Assembly (NCBI RefSeq): GCF_000369005.1
Contig: NZ_KB849764.1
Location: 563,086 to 627,085, forward strand
Origin: Acinetobacter beijerinckii CIP 110307
Lineage (GTDB): Bacteria; Pseudomonadota; Gammaproteobacteria; Pseudomonadales; Moraxellaceae
DNA: 64,000 nucleotides
Direction of reading: 5' to 3'
In this document: positions 16,450 to 26,060 of the stretch, one piece after another
Layout of the letters: each line of letters begins with the position of its first letter
How positions within the stretch are numbered: the first letter of the stretch is position 1
Position numbers and translations under genes: made by a program
The notes under the pieces: generated by a model
Told to the model about the DNA's origin: nothing
Database searches by the model: none
What the model saw: only the letters and a program-made list of their open reading frames with translations

Positions 16450-16998
16450 ATGGCGTTACCAATAGAAATTGTTGCTAAGAGCTTACAAAGAGAGAGACAG
16501 AAAGCAAGGCTATCCTTGGCTGAAGTTGCACGCAGAGCAGGTATTGCGAAATCCACACTTTCACAATTAGAAGCGGGGCAAGGTAATCCAAGTCTTGAAA
16601 CTTTATGGGCCTTATGCGTGGCTTTAGATATTCCTTTTGCGAAATTGATGGAATCAAATATTACACAAACTCAAGTGATTCGTTTTGGTGAAGGGCCTTC
16701 GGTATCATCCGAGATAGCACATTATCAAGCGATTCTATTAGCGAATTGTCCAACAGGCGCTAGACGTGATGTATATATCTTAGTGACTCAACCTGGTGAG
16801 CCTCGTAATAGTCAACCGCATCCAATTGGCAGCCTTGAACATATTATTATTATGAAAGGTAAGGCAAAGGTAGGTTTGATTTCGGAACCAATTTTAATGA
16901 ATGAGGGTGATTATATTTGTTATCCCGCAGATCAAGCGCATATCTTTGAAGCATTGGAATTAGATACGCGAGCGATTTTGATCTCAGAACAAAGATAA
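16450..16998 (+). CDS. XRE-family regulator with C-terminal cupin domain
   Basis: Residues about 8-62 form a Cro/C1-type helix-turn-helix (LSLAEVARRAGIAKSTLSQLE then NPSLETLWALCVALDIPF). Residues about 105-180 form a cupin barrel (SQPHPIGSLEHIIIMKGKAKVG ... DYICYPADQAHIFEA). Such proteins sense small molecules, often amino acids or amines. It is divergent from azlCD, so it most likely controls that exporter. Start ATG 16450 is six bases after a T-run, with no strong ribosome site. Confidence 0.85.
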   Translation: MALPIEIVAKSLQRERQKARLSLAEVARRAGIAKSTLSQLEAGQGNPSLETLWALCVALDIPFAKLMESNITQTQVIRFGEGPSVSSEIAHYQAILLANCPTGARRDVYILVTQPGEPRNSQPHPIGSLEHIIIMKGKAKVGLISEPILMNEGDYICYPADQAHIFEALELDTRAILISEQR

Positions 16999-17108
16999 CA
17001 GTGTTTCTCAACTGGAAAAGCTTTTTTTCAATATGATGTCTTTCTTACTTTGTTCATCTACTGAATCACTTTATAATTAATCGATTTTTATGTGATGGAA
17101 CTAGATTC

Positions 17109-17789
17109 GTGAGTATTATTGTTGCCCTAGACGCAAAAAGCCAATTTGACGCCCTAACAATTGTTGATCAACTAGATCCGTCACTTTGCCGTGTCAAAGT
17201 GGGTAAAGAGCTTTTTACTCATGAAGGTCCATCTATTGTTAGGAATTTACAAGATAAGGGTTTTGAGGTTTTCCTAGATTTAAAATTTCATGATATTCCC
17301 AATACGACTGCTCAAGCAGTTTGTGCAGCAGCGGATCTTGGTGTTTGGATGGTCAACGTTCATGCGTCAGGTGGTCGTAAAATGATGGAAACTTGTATAG
17401 AGCGTCTTAAAGCTGGAAATTATCAAACTCAGTTGATTGCAGTAACCGTACTGACTTCAATGGGACGTGAAGACTTACGTGATCTTGGTTTAGATATTGA
17501 ACCTGTTGAGCATGTAAAGCGTTTGGCAAAACTCACTCAAGAAAGTGGTTTGGATGGTGTGGTGTGTTCTGCACAAGAAGCGAAAATCTTACGTGATTTA
17601 TTAGGACAAGATTTTGGATTGATTACTCCAGGTATTCGTCCTGAAGGTTCAAATGCAGATGATCAAAAACGTATCGTGACACCAAAACAAGCAATGCTTG
17701 ATGGTTCTACTCATTTAGTGATTGGTCGTCCAATTACTAAGGCTGAAAACCCAACAGAAATGTTGAAATCGATTTTAGCTTCAATCTAA
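17109..17789 (+). CDS. pyrF: Orotidine 5'-phosphate decarboxylase
   Basis: PyrF makes UMP from OMP, the last step of pyrimidine synthesis. The 226-residue TIM barrel has the catalytic [10 protein letters not shown] segment (residues about 58-67, Lys and Asp of the active site), GVVCSAQEA, and the phosphate-binding ends TPGIRP and VIGRPIT. The start is GTG 17109. In relatives it follows lapA/lapB; here the azl module lies between. Confidence 0.96.
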   Translation: MSIIVALDAKSQFDALTIVDQLDPSLCRVKVGKELFTHEGPSIVRNLQDKGFEVFLDLKFHDIPNTTAQAVCAAADLGVWMVNVHASGGRKMMETCIERLKAGNYQTQLIAVTVLTSMGREDLRDLGLDIEPVEHVKRLAKLTQESGLDGVVCSAQEAKILRDLLGQDFGLITPGIRPEGSNADDQKRIVTPKQAMLDGSTHLVIGRPITKAENPTEMLKSILASI

Positions 17790-17805
17790 TAAATTTTATA
17801 TCAGC

Positions 17806-18723
17806 CTAAAATTTCAGATTCAAAAATAAACTGATGAGTAATGGCGCGAGTAAAGACAATATTATTCCGCTCATCATGGCATGTGGTACATAATGTGTGC
17901 CACATGACTGTTTTACCATCGCCAGTGTAACATCCATTGAAGTTGCGCCTGCACTTGAAATAGCAGAACGCGGAAAGCGCCAACCGAGGCAATACATTAA
18001 TAAAATTGCAAAAATTTCTCTAAATAAATCTGTTAGTAGTGCTATACCGCCGAGTTGAGCTGAATGTAATTCGGTGAATAAAATCCCTGACATTGAATAC
18101 CATCCATATCCCTGAGCCAGCGCTAATATTTCATTTAAATTATACTGATTCGACAAGATCAAATAGTTCAGGATTGATGCTAAACAAGACCCAACAAATG
18201 CAGCTACTGGCACCATCAAAACTTTCCAGCTTAACCAGCTACGATCAAATTGGGTGAAAGCTAATTCAACTCCAATTAAAAAGATAAAAAACACTAACAA
18301 GTACCAGCTATTAAAGGTCATTTGAAGTTCTGAGGAATTAACAAGGATACCTAAAACAATTCCGACCGCTAAAGCTAAAAATGCTTTGCCAATATTTTTT
18401 AACGCATTTAAAAAGAGATGCAAGGAAATTTTGCCCTGTACACTTTGATGATCAATCAGTTTATATGTAATTAAGCAGATAAAAAAAGAACCAATAGAGG
18501 TAGTAAAAGCAATTAATAATGCAGGGGGTAAAATTGCGATTGGATTTTTTATATGATTTAGAGCTTGAGTCAGTTCAAATGCCACACTCACTAATAAAAT
18601 ATATGAAAAAAAAGGTAAAATTTTAAATATAAATTGTTTGATGCCTTTTGATAGGTGTGGAGCTAAGAAGTAACCTAAACTAATAGCGATGAAAATTTGA
18701 AAAATAAGAATAAATGATTGCAT
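17806..18723 (-). CDS. lysO: LysO-family lysine exporter (YbjE-like)
   Basis: The 305-residue membrane protein has about eight to ten hydrophobic segments. Its C-terminal half carries the LysO/DUF340 signature: GYGWYSMSGILFTELHSAQLG, then LLTDLFREIFAIL and SSAGATSMDVTLAMVKQSCG. E. coli LysO exports lysine and thialysine. The start codon (ATG 18723) lies one base after the U-tract of a terminator, leaving no usual ribosome site. It is cooriented with and 47 bp downstream of the monooxygenase gene. Confidence 0.78.
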   Translation of the reverse strand: MQSFILIFQIFIAISLGYFLAPHLSKGIKQFIFKILPFFSYILLVSVAFELTQALNHIKNPIAILPPALLIAFTTSIGSFFICLITYKLIDHQSVQGKISLHLFLNALKNIGKAFLALAVGIVLGILVNSSELQMTFNSWYLLVFFIFLIGVELAFTQFDRSWLSWKVLMVPVAAFVGSCLASILNYLILSNQYNLNEILALAQGYGWYSMSGILFTELHSAQLGGIALLTDLFREIFAILLMYCLGWRFPRSAISSAGATSMDVTLAMVKQSCGTHYVPHAMMSGIILSLLAPLLISLFLNLKF

Positions 18724-18750
18724 AAAAAAAGCAGGTTACGAATAACCTGC
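18724..18750 (-). terminator. Terminator between the monooxygenase and lysO genes
   Basis: On the minus strand GCAGGTTA, a four-base loop and TAACCTGC form a perfect 8-bp stem followed by seven T and then directly by the lysO ATG. It should stop most transcripts of the monooxygenase gene. Confidence 0.8.
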
Positions 18751-18770
18751 TTATTATGAAGAATTATTGA

Positions 18771-20285
18771 TTACGCTGCATTGTTTTTTGTATTTACTGT
18801 GGAACTCATAAAATTATAATCAGCAACATTTACTTTGCGTGTTTCTAACCAATATTTCCAAGTATAGGTAGGCCATAAAGAGAAGTTTTTACCATCGGCT
18901 GCTTGATACCAACTACTGCAACCACCGGCTTGCCACACTGTGCCTTTAAGTTGTTCCTGAACACGCTCATTGAACTGATCTTGAACCTCATGCTTGATTT
19001 CAACAGCTTGAGTACCAGTTTTATCCACGGTTTGAATCAATTGCAAAATATAATTCACTTGAGATTCAATCATAAAGATCACTGAGTTGTGACCTAAAAT
19101 TGTATTTGGACCTAACAATTGAAATAAGTTAGGGAAGTTTTTAGTGCTTACACCATAATAGCTTTCTGCACCATCTTTCCAAGCTTGTTTCAATTCAATT
19201 CCATTACGACCTACACAATTAAAGTGTTTTAAATAGATGCGTGGATCGGTAATGAAGCCTGTACCGTAAATTAAACAATCAATTTGACGTTCTTTACCAT
19301 CTTTAGTAATGATGCCATTTTCTGTTATTTCTTGAACGCCATCGGTAATAAGTTCAACATTTTTACGATTGAAAGTTGGGAAGTACTTATTCGAAATCAA
19401 AATACGCTTACAGCCCATCACAAAATCAGGTGTAAGTTTTTTTGCAATTTCTTTATCTTTTACTTGGAAACGAATAAATGCTTCAGCAAGTTTCTGTCCA
19501 TATTTCATAATCTGTGGTTGTACAATGGGTACAACGCGTGATTCATTCGTCCAGTACAAACGAGTACGATGAATTTGACGATAAATATTTGAGGACTTAA
19601 ACAAAGACTTACTCAATTGAGAGTACTTACGTTCGTCGCGTGGAATAACCCAAGCAGCTGTACGTTGGAATACATAGAGTTGCTTAACTTCTGGAGCAAT
19701 TTCTGGAATATATTGAATTGCACTTCCGCCAGTACCGATAGAAGCAACTGATTTTCCATCTAGGCTGTAATTATGATCCCATTGCGAAGAATGAAAAACT
19801 TTACCTTTGAATTTTTCAATCCCTTTCAAGTGCGGAATTTGCGGAACGTGTAGAGGGCCTGAAGCAAAGATAACAAATTGAGCCTCAAGTGTGGATTGGT
19901 CTTTGAAATCTAAAGTCCAAACATTACGATTTTCATCAAATTGAGCGTTTGTCACTTCGTGATTGAATTTACAATAGTCTTTTAATTTATATTGTTCAGT
20001 AATATCTTGAATATAATCAAAGATTTCATCTGCTTCTGCATAACGCTTCGACCAATCTGTCTTAGGAGCGAATGACAATGAATACATATGTGATTGAACG
20101 TCGCAAGCAGCACCAGGATATTGGTTTTCACGCCAAGTTCCACCAACATCGTTGGTTTTTTCTAAAATTACAAAATCATTAATTTGACTTTGTAATAGGC
20201 GAATAGCCATTGCTAAACCACCAAAACCTGCACCAATAATTGCAACTTTTGTTGTTTGAATAGCATTTTTGCTTACTTCACGCAT
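18771..20285 (-). CDS. Baeyer-Villiger-type flavin-containing monooxygenase
   Basis: The 504-residue enzyme has two Rossmann motifs: the FAD-binding IGAGFGGLAMA near residue 18 and the NADPH-binding IGTGGSAIQ in the middle. Between them is the type I Baeyer-Villiger fingerprint FKGKVFHSSQWD (F-x-G-x3-H-x3-W-D). The segment GGTWRENQYPGAACDVQSHM is also typical. It inserts oxygen into a ketone or oxidises another organic substrate; which one cannot be read from sequence. ATG 20285 is preferred over ATG 20303 because AGGA sits eight bases upstream. An AraC-type activator is divergent to it and probably controls it. It is not closely like AlmA at the N-terminus. Confidence 0.87.
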   Translation of the reverse strand: MREVSKNAIQTTKVAIIGAGFGGLAMAIRLLQSQINDFVILEKTNDVGGTWRENQYPGAACDVQSHMYSLSFAPKTDWSKRYAEADEIFDYIQDITEQYKLKDYCKFNHEVTNAQFDENRNVWTLDFKDQSTLEAQFVIFASGPLHVPQIPHLKGIEKFKGKVFHSSQWDHNYSLDGKSVASIGTGGSAIQYIPEIAPEVKQLYVFQRTAAWVIPRDERKYSQLSKSLFKSSNIYRQIHRTRLYWTNESRVVPIVQPQIMKYGQKLAEAFIRFQVKDKEIAKKLTPDFVMGCKRILISNKYFPTFNRKNVELITDGVQEITENGIITKDGKERQIDCLIYGTGFITDPRIYLKHFNCVGRNGIELKQAWKDGAESYYGVSTKNFPNLFQLLGPNTILGHNSVIFMIESQVNYILQLIQTVDKTGTQAVEIKHEVQDQFNERVQEQLKGTVWQAGGCSSWYQAADGKNFSLWPTYTWKYWLETRKVNVADYNFMSSTVNTKNNAA

Positions 20286-20440
20286 AGTCGACGTCCTACA
20301 CATCTAAATTTTGTGCAAGTTTAACGGTTTTGTGAAGATTAAATATGATTGTATAGACGCAAAACTTGATCATTTCGGCAATTCAATTGCAGAGGCTTTT
20401 ATAGTAAAACATTAAAGTTTTGAGAATTATAATTGGAATT

Positions 20441-21460
20441 ATGAAGAGATCTATCCTCGGATTGATGTATTTGATTCAAGGCATGCGTCATGTCGGTATT
20501 GATGTGGACGAGCGTTTGATAAATATGGGAATTCATGCCGATGCTTTAGATCCAAGCTCAATCATTCCTGATCAAATAGAATGGGATATTCTTCAGCATA
20601 TTAGTCAAGACATATCATCTGAACAAGGATTATTTATAGGACAACATTATGCTTTAGCAGGATATGGTCCTTTTTTAATGTTATTAGTTACTAGTAAAAA
20701 TTTAAATACTGCTTTATTAAATGGAGTTCAATTTCAGAAGCTTACACATTTATTTGGATCATTAGAACTAAATGTTCAGCAAGATTTTATTCATCTATTA
20801 TATCAACCAATTGATTTAGATACTCACCTAGGGCAGTTTCGAGCACAGTGTGAAATATCGGGCACGTATAAATTTTTACAAGATATTTTTAAAATGATGG
20901 GTTTAGATATTCCCAGTATTCAAATTGAATTACCTTTTAAAAAACCCAAAAATTCAGAATTGCTTTTTGCCTACCAAGATTACTATGGGGTAGATGTAAA
21001 GTTTGGATGTCATCAAGCGGCATTTATTTTAGAAAACACTCAAATTCTTGATATGAAAATTCCATCAGCAGATGCATTGACCTATCGTATCTATGAAGAA
21101 AAATGCCTAGAGGATATCAAACGCTTTGAGAAGAGCGCTGATTTTAAATTTACCATTGTTGAATATGTAGAAGATTATTTAGAAATGCAAAAAGGTGTCA
21201 TTCCAACGATGTCTGAAACAGCATGTGCATTAAATATTCCTGAACGAACTTTAAGACATCAGTTGCAGCAAATGCAGACCAGCTATAAAGAAATTCGTGA
21301 AAGATTGATTAAGCAAAAAGCAATAAAGTTTATTGAAAATAGTTCATACTCAATTGAGCAAGTTGCCGAAATGTTGGGCTATTCAGAACCTGCGGCATTT
21401 AATCATGCATTTAAACGGTGGTTTGGTCGTAGTCCGAGACAATATAATAGAAAAATGTAA
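20441..21460 (+). CDS. AraC-family transcriptional regulator
   Basis: The C-terminal 100 residues contain two helix-turn-helix motifs (MSETACALNIPERTLRHQLQ and YSIEQVAEMLGYSEPAAFNHAFKRWFGRSPRQYN), the AraC/XylS DNA-binding domain. The N-terminal 200 residues match the arabinose-binding-like domain of OruR/ArgR/MmoR-type regulators (LGLFIGQHYALAGYGPFLMLL-like). ATG 20441 has GGA nearby; an upstream TTG is less likely. The gene is divergent from the monooxygenase across 155 bp, suggesting that the pair forms a ligand-induced unit. Confidence 0.85.
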   Translation: MKRSILGLMYLIQGMRHVGIDVDERLINMGIHADALDPSSIIPDQIEWDILQHISQDISSEQGLFIGQHYALAGYGPFLMLLVTSKNLNTALLNGVQFQKLTHLFGSLELNVQQDFIHLLYQPIDLDTHLGQFRAQCEISGTYKFLQDIFKMMGLDIPSIQIELPFKKPKNSELLFAYQDYYGVDVKFGCHQAAFILENTQILDMKIPSADALTYRIYEEKCLEDIKRFEKSADFKFTIVEYVEDYLEMQKGVIPTMSETACALNIPERTLRHQLQQMQTSYKEIRERLIKQKAIKFIENSSYSIEQVAEMLGYSEPAAFNHAFKRWFGRSPRQYNRKM

Positions 21461-21578
21461 ATGCTTAAAAATGGTACATTATGATGTTTAAACTCTATGA
21501 TAATTAAGCCTAAAATCTAATGTCTTTGAACTCAATGTTCGATATAATTTTCACCAATTAAAATTGTAATAACACCTT

Positions 21579-22724
21579 ATGTCAAATACTAAGCCAGACT
21601 CTCATAGCACTTCGTATATTCCAACTTCACCTGCTGAACGTTATGCACAAGCGATTGAGTCAGGACAATTCATGCCAGATGAGGCGCAAGCTCAGGCAGT
21701 GCAAGAGTTAGATCGAGTATGGAAAGAGTTACTTACTCGTTATAAAGCCTCTAAGAAAGCATTTAGACGTTTTCGTCGTCAAACCTATCCAAAAGGCGTA
21801 TACATGTGGGGTGGTGTTGGGCGTGGGAAGACATGGCTCATGGATCAATTCTATGAATCAGTGCCATTTAGACGTAAAACTCGTATGCATTTTCATCATT
21901 TTATGCAACATGTGCATAAAGAATTAAATAAATTATCTGGGCAGCGTAATCCACTTGACTCTGTTGCAGATCAAATTTATAAAAATGCGGTAGTGATTTG
22001 CTTTGATGAATTTTTTGTATCGAATGTAACTGATGCAATGATTTTAAGTGATTTATTCCAAAAATTGTTTGAACGTGGTGTTACCTTGATCGCAACATCA
22101 AATATTGCGCCAGAAGGTTTATATAAGAATGGTATTCACCGTGATCGTTTTATGCCAACGATCCAACTTGTACAAAAAAATTGTACTGTTTTAAATGTAG
22201 ATGCAGGTGTTGATTATCGTTTACGTGTATTGAAGCAAGCACAACTATTCAAGCATCCATTAACGAATGATGCGCAAGCATGGATGAGTGAGCGCTTTCA
22301 AGCATTAACGCATACACAAGCTTTATCTAATACACCTATCATGATTAATAATCGTGTGGTTGAGACTTTAGGTCACACTGAGGATGTATTGTGGTGTGAA
22401 TTTTCAGAATTATGTTTTAAACCACGTAGCCCAGCCGATTTCATTGAGATTGCCAATATCTATAATACGGTTTTGGTAAGTAATGTTCCTCATTTAACAG
22501 ACTTTTTATCTGAAGGAACTAGACGCTTTATTTATCTAGTCGATGAATTTTATGATCGTGGTGTGAAGTTGATTCTAACTTCTGAAGACTCAATTATTGA
22601 TTTGTACAAAGGCGACAAACTGGCTTTTGAAATTGAACGAACACGTTCACGGTTGTTGGAAATGCAATCAGACGATTACTTGCATTCAGAGCATCGACAA
22701 ATTCATGGCGCGCAAACAACATAA
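21579..22724 (+). CDS. zapE: Cell division protein ZapE (AFG1-like ATPase)
   Basis: ZapE is an ATPase that associates with the divisome under stress and is related to mitochondrial AFG1/LACE1. The 381-residue chain has Walker A GGVGRGKTWLMDQF (near residue 75), Walker B VICFDEFFVSN (near residue 145), and the sensor segment LIATSNIAPEGLYKNG. The C-terminal ELCFKPRSPADFIEIA region is typical. It ends in a strong terminator. Confidence 0.93.
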   Translation: MSNTKPDSHSTSYIPTSPAERYAQAIESGQFMPDEAQAQAVQELDRVWKELLTRYKASKKAFRRFRRQTYPKGVYMWGGVGRGKTWLMDQFYESVPFRRKTRMHFHHFMQHVHKELNKLSGQRNPLDSVADQIYKNAVVICFDEFFVSNVTDAMILSDLFQKLFERGVTLIATSNIAPEGLYKNGIHRDRFMPTIQLVQKNCTVLNVDAGVDYRLRVLKQAQLFKHPLTNDAQAWMSERFQALTHTQALSNTPIMINNRVVETLGHTEDVLWCEFSELCFKPRSPADFIEIANIYNTVLVSNVPHLTDFLSEGTRRFIYLVDEFYDRGVKLILTSEDSIIDLYKGDKLAFEIERTRSRLLEMQSDDYLHSEHRQIHGAQTT

Positions 22725-22730
22725 TTAAAA

Positions 22731-22758
22731 AAAGGCATTCTTCGGAATGCCTTTTTTT
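22731..22758. terminator. Terminator after zapE
   Basis: GGCATTC-TTCG-GAATGCC, a perfect 7-bp stem with a UUCG tetraloop, is followed by seven T and preceded by A7. Confidence 0.9.
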
Positions 22759-22948
22759 ATATTTTCGTATGAATAAGGCTTTATTCTTGATTGAATTTTG
22801 CTATAACTAAGTTGGTTTGAAAAAAGAAGTATATCGCATAACTAGAAAGTAAATGACTCATTGTTTGATTCTATAAATCAATGTATTTGTCAATAGGTCT
22901 TATTGGGAAAATGCTTACTATTTAGGAATGTGATATTACTATTCAGGC

Positions 22949-22968
22949 TAGTATAAATCAGTATACTA
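22949..22968. promoter_or_regulatory. Inverted repeat overlapping a candidate -10 upstream of glcB
   Basis: TAGTATA (22949-22955) and TATACTA (22962-22968) are perfect 7-bp arms around six bases. The right arm contains TATACT, a good -10 hexamer 41 bp before the glcB start. No good -35 is seen at 17 bp, so the promoter may need an activator or the repeat may be a repressor operator. Confidence 0.45.
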
Positions 22969-23008
22969 GGATTCTTGTTATAAAAAGTTAGCACCATCAG
23001 GAAAGACA

Positions 23009-25171
23009 ATGACTGTACGTATTCAAAAAGGCAAGCTAGCGATTGCTAAAGAACTTTATGATTTCATCGAAAATGAAGCTTTACCAGGATCTGGTTTAGA
23101 TAGTGAAACTTACTGGAAAAACTTCGAGCAAGTCGTTGTCGATCTAAGCCCAAAAAACAAAGCATTATTGGCTAAGCGTGATGATCTACAAGCAAAGATT
23201 GATGAATGGCATCGCAATAATAAGTTTGAATTAAATGCTTATAAAGCGTTCTTAACTGAAATTGGTTATTTAGTTCCAGAAGTTGCTGATTTCGATGTAA
23301 CAACTGAAAACGTTGATGAAGAAATTGCTTTATTGGCAGGTCCGCAATTGGTTGTACCTGTACGTAATGCGCGTTATTGCTTAAACGCTGCCAATGCGCG
23401 TTGGGGTTCATTATATGATGCACTCTATGGTACAGACGTAATCTCTGAAGAAAATGGTGCGGAAAAGGGTAAAGGTTATAACCCTGTTCGTGGCGATAAA
23501 GTGATTGCATTCGCTAAAGATTTCTTAAATCAAACTTTCCCATTAGCAAATGGTTCTCATGCTGATGCTACTAAATACGCAGTTGTATCTAATGGATTGG
23601 TTGTAACGTTAAAAGATGGTTCTACAACATCTTTAGAGCATGAATCACAATTTGTTGGTTTCAATGGTGAGGCTGCAAATCCAACCGAAATCGTATTATT
23701 AAATAATGGTTTGCACGTTATTATCGATATCGATGCCAATAGCCCAATCGGTAATACTGATGCGGCGGGCGTAAAGGATTTAACACTTGAAGCTGCAATC
23801 ACAACAATTCAGGATTTAGAAGATTCTGTTGCTGCCGTAGATGCAGAAGAAAAGGTTGAAGGATACCGTAACTGGTTAGGTTTAATGAAAGGTGACTTAC
23901 AAGAGTCTATCGAGAAGAATGGTAGAACCGTTACTCGTACATTAAACAAAGACCGTACTGTTCAAAACCTGATTGGTGGCACTACAACTTTGCATGGTCG
24001 CTCACTTATGCTTCTTCGTAACGTAGGGCATTTGATGACAAATCCTGCGATCCTTGTTGAGGGTGAAGAAGTTTTTGAAGGTATTATGGATGCATTGGTA
24101 ACTCCATTACTTTCAATTGCAGATATTCGTGGTGAAAATGAAAACCACAACTCTCGTAAAGGCTCAATGTATATCGTTAAACCGAAAATGCATGGTCCAG
24201 AAGAAGTTGCATTTGCTGTTGAGTTGTTTGAACGTGCAGAACAAGCGATTGGCTTACCAGCTAAAACGCTTAAAATTGGTATTATGGATGAAGAGCGCCG
24301 TACTTCTGTGAATTTGAAGAACTGTATCGCAGCTGCAAAAGACCGTACAATTTTCATTAACACAGGTTTCATGGATCGTACGGGTGATGAAATCCATACT
24401 TCTATGGAAGCTGCACCAGTTGTTCGTAAAGAAGCAGTTAAGACTCAAAAATGGATTGCTGCATACGAAAACCGTAACGTTGCAATTGGTTTGGCATGTG
24501 GCTTACAAGGTAAAGCGCAAATTGGTAAGGGTATGTGGCCTAAGCCAGATAGCATGAAAGATATGTTGAGCACCAAAACAGCACATCCAAATGCAGGTGC
24601 ATCTTGTGCATGGGTTCCTTCACCAACAGGTGCTGTTCTACATGCTTTGCATTATCATCAAATCAATGTTAAAGCACGTCAAGACGAGTTGGCTTCTGAA
24701 GAGATGCTAACTTTAGATGACTTATTAACGCCTCCGTTTGCTCCAGAGACAAACTGGACTGCTGAAGAGTTAAACAACGAACTTGAAAATAACTGTCAAG
24801 GTATCTTGGGTTATGTTGTTCGTTGGGTTGATTTAGGTGTTGGTTGTTCTAAAGTTCCAGATATTAACAACGTTGGTTTAATGGAGGATCGTGCAACATT
24901 ACGTATCTCTTCTCAACATGTAGCAAACTGGTTACGTCACGGTATTGTTACTAAAGAGCAAGTTGAAGAAGTATTGAAGCGTATGGCTGTGATTGTTGAT
25001 CAGCAAAACGCGAATGATCCACTTTATACGGCAATGGCACCGAACTTTGATGGTATTGCTTTCCAAGCAGCTTCTGACTTAATCTTCAAAGGTGCTGAGC
25101 AACCATCTGGTTATACAGAGCCATTGTTACATGCTGCTCGTTTAAAATTAAAAGGTTACACAGGTGATTAA
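23009..25171 (+). CDS. glcB: Malate synthase G
   Basis: GlcB condenses glyoxylate and acetyl-CoA to malate in the glyoxylate shunt, needed for growth on acetate, fatty acids and alkanes. The 720-residue length is exactly that of the G isoform. Family segments are present: [16 protein letters not shown], the catalytic arginine region [20 protein letters not shown] (near residue 430), [17 protein letters not shown], and [18 protein letters not shown] near the catalytic aspartate region. It stands alone between two terminators, with a candidate operator upstream. Confidence 0.97.
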   Translation: MTVRIQKGKLAIAKELYDFIENEALPGSGLDSETYWKNFEQVVVDLSPKNKALLAKRDDLQAKIDEWHRNNKFELNAYKAFLTEIGYLVPEVADFDVTTENVDEEIALLAGPQLVVPVRNARYCLNAANARWGSLYDALYGTDVISEENGAEKGKGYNPVRGDKVIAFAKDFLNQTFPLANGSHADATKYAVVSNGLVVTLKDGSTTSLEHESQFVGFNGEAANPTEIVLLNNGLHVIIDIDANSPIGNTDAAGVKDLTLEAAITTIQDLEDSVAAVDAEEKVEGYRNWLGLMKGDLQESIEKNGRTVTRTLNKDRTVQNLIGGTTTLHGRSLMLLRNVGHLMTNPAILVEGEEVFEGIMDALVTPLLSIADIRGENENHNSRKGSMYIVKPKMHGPEEVAFAVELFERAEQAIGLPAKTLKIGIMDEERRTSVNLKNCIAAAKDRTIFINTGFMDRTGDEIHTSMEAAPVVRKEAVKTQKWIAAYENRNVAIGLACGLQGKAQIGKGMWPKPDSMKDMLSTKTAHPNAGASCAWVPSPTGAVLHALHYHQINVKARQDELASEEMLTLDDLLTPPFAPETNWTAEELNNELENNCQGILGYVVRWVDLGVGCSKVPDINNVGLMEDRATLRISSQHVANWLRHGIVTKEQVEEVLKRMAVIVDQQNANDPLYTAMAPNFDGIAFQAASDLIFKGAEQPSGYTEPLLHAARLKLKGYTGD

Positions 25172-25184
25172 GTTCATCTAAATA

Positions 25185-25212
25185 GAAAAAGTCTCTTCGG
25201 GGGCTTTTTCTA
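25185..25212 (+). terminator. Terminator after glcB
   Basis: GAAAAAGTCTC, a TTCG loop and GGGGCTTTTTC pair with G-T wobbles. The U-tract is built into the 3' arm and continues as TATTTTT. Confidence 0.75.
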
Positions 25213-25344
25213 TTTTTAATTCACTGATTTTTGGTAATTTAATAACCTTAGAATAAAAAAACAGTATATAAAACACCTAATGAACTAAAAATTAAATTTT
25301 TGCTATAATCCCACCTAATTTGATCATTTAGTCGAATCATAACG

Positions 25345-25965
25345 ATGTCACATATTTTAAAATTAGATGCTTTGAAACAAGCACAAGTTTCTACTTCGCC
25401 ATATCCATATTTTGTTTTGGAAAATTCAATTGTTGATAGTGAAGTGAATGCTGTTATTCAGGATTTCCCAAAAATTGAACAGGGTGGAAGTTACAATATC
25501 GAAGATGTTGAGATTAAGCCTAATTTTGATCGTTTTTTAAAATCATTGGATACCAAGGAATTCCGTCAAATCCTCACAGAAAAATTTGATGTGGATGTTA
25601 TGGAACATCCCATGATGATCACTTTGCGTGGTTATTCGCGTCAAAAAGATGGTCGTATTCACTCAGACTCAAAAACTAAACTTCTTACAGTTCTAATCTA
25701 TTTAAATGAATCTTGGGATGCTCCGACAGGTCGTCTGCGTATTTTAAATGATGAAAAGAACATGGAAGATTATGTTGAGGAAATCAATGCAGGTCCGGGT
25801 ACATTAGTTGCTTTTAAAGTCACTGATAATGGTTGGCATGGTTATGTGCCGTATGAGGGGCAACGTCAATCGATTCAAATTAACTTTTTAACCAGTGATA
25901 AAGCCAACGCTAAACATCGCTTTGTACATGGTTTAAGTGCGAAACTGAAAAAGTTGTTTGGTTAA
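25345..25965 (+). CDS. 2-oxoglutarate/Fe(II)-dependent oxygenase (prolyl 4-hydroxylase-like)
   Basis: The 206-residue protein has the double-stranded beta-helix fold of 2OG oxygenases. The iron ligands are His106 and Asp108 in RIHSDSKTK and His165 in GWHGYVPY. Arg174 in EGQRQSIQINF is placed to bind 2-oxoglutarate. It oxidises an unknown substrate, perhaps a protein side chain or a small molecule. It is transcribed alone; the terminator at 26016-26047 separates it from the convergent ntrC. Confidence 0.8.
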   Translation: MSHILKLDALKQAQVSTSPYPYFVLENSIVDSEVNAVIQDFPKIEQGGSYNIEDVEIKPNFDRFLKSLDTKEFRQILTEKFDVDVMEHPMMITLRGYSRQKDGRIHSDSKTKLLTVLIYLNESWDAPTGRLRILNDEKNMEDYVEEINAGPGTLVAFKVTDNGWHGYVPYEGQRQSIQINFLTSDKANAKHRFVHGLSAKLKKLFG

Positions 25966-26015
25966 AACTTATAAGTTTATTGAATTAAGAATTTGTATAG
26001 TTCAATAGAAGATAT

Positions 26016-26047
26016 AAAAAAGCGAGTAATCAATTACTCGCTTTTTT
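26016..26047. terminator. Bidirectional terminator between the 2OG oxygenase and ntrC
   Basis: AGCGAGTA and TACTCGCT form a perfect 8-bp stem flanked by A6 and T6, suited to both converging genes. Confidence 0.9.
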
Positions 26048-26060
26048 ATTTAGCTAATTG

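Noticed and set aside
18771..20285. Monooxygenase as AlmA (long-chain alkane oxidation)
   Set aside because: The N-terminal region (YPGAACDVQSHMYS and the FxGxxxHxxxW-D fingerprint) reads as a Baeyer-Villiger type; the AlmA sequence as I recall it differs here.
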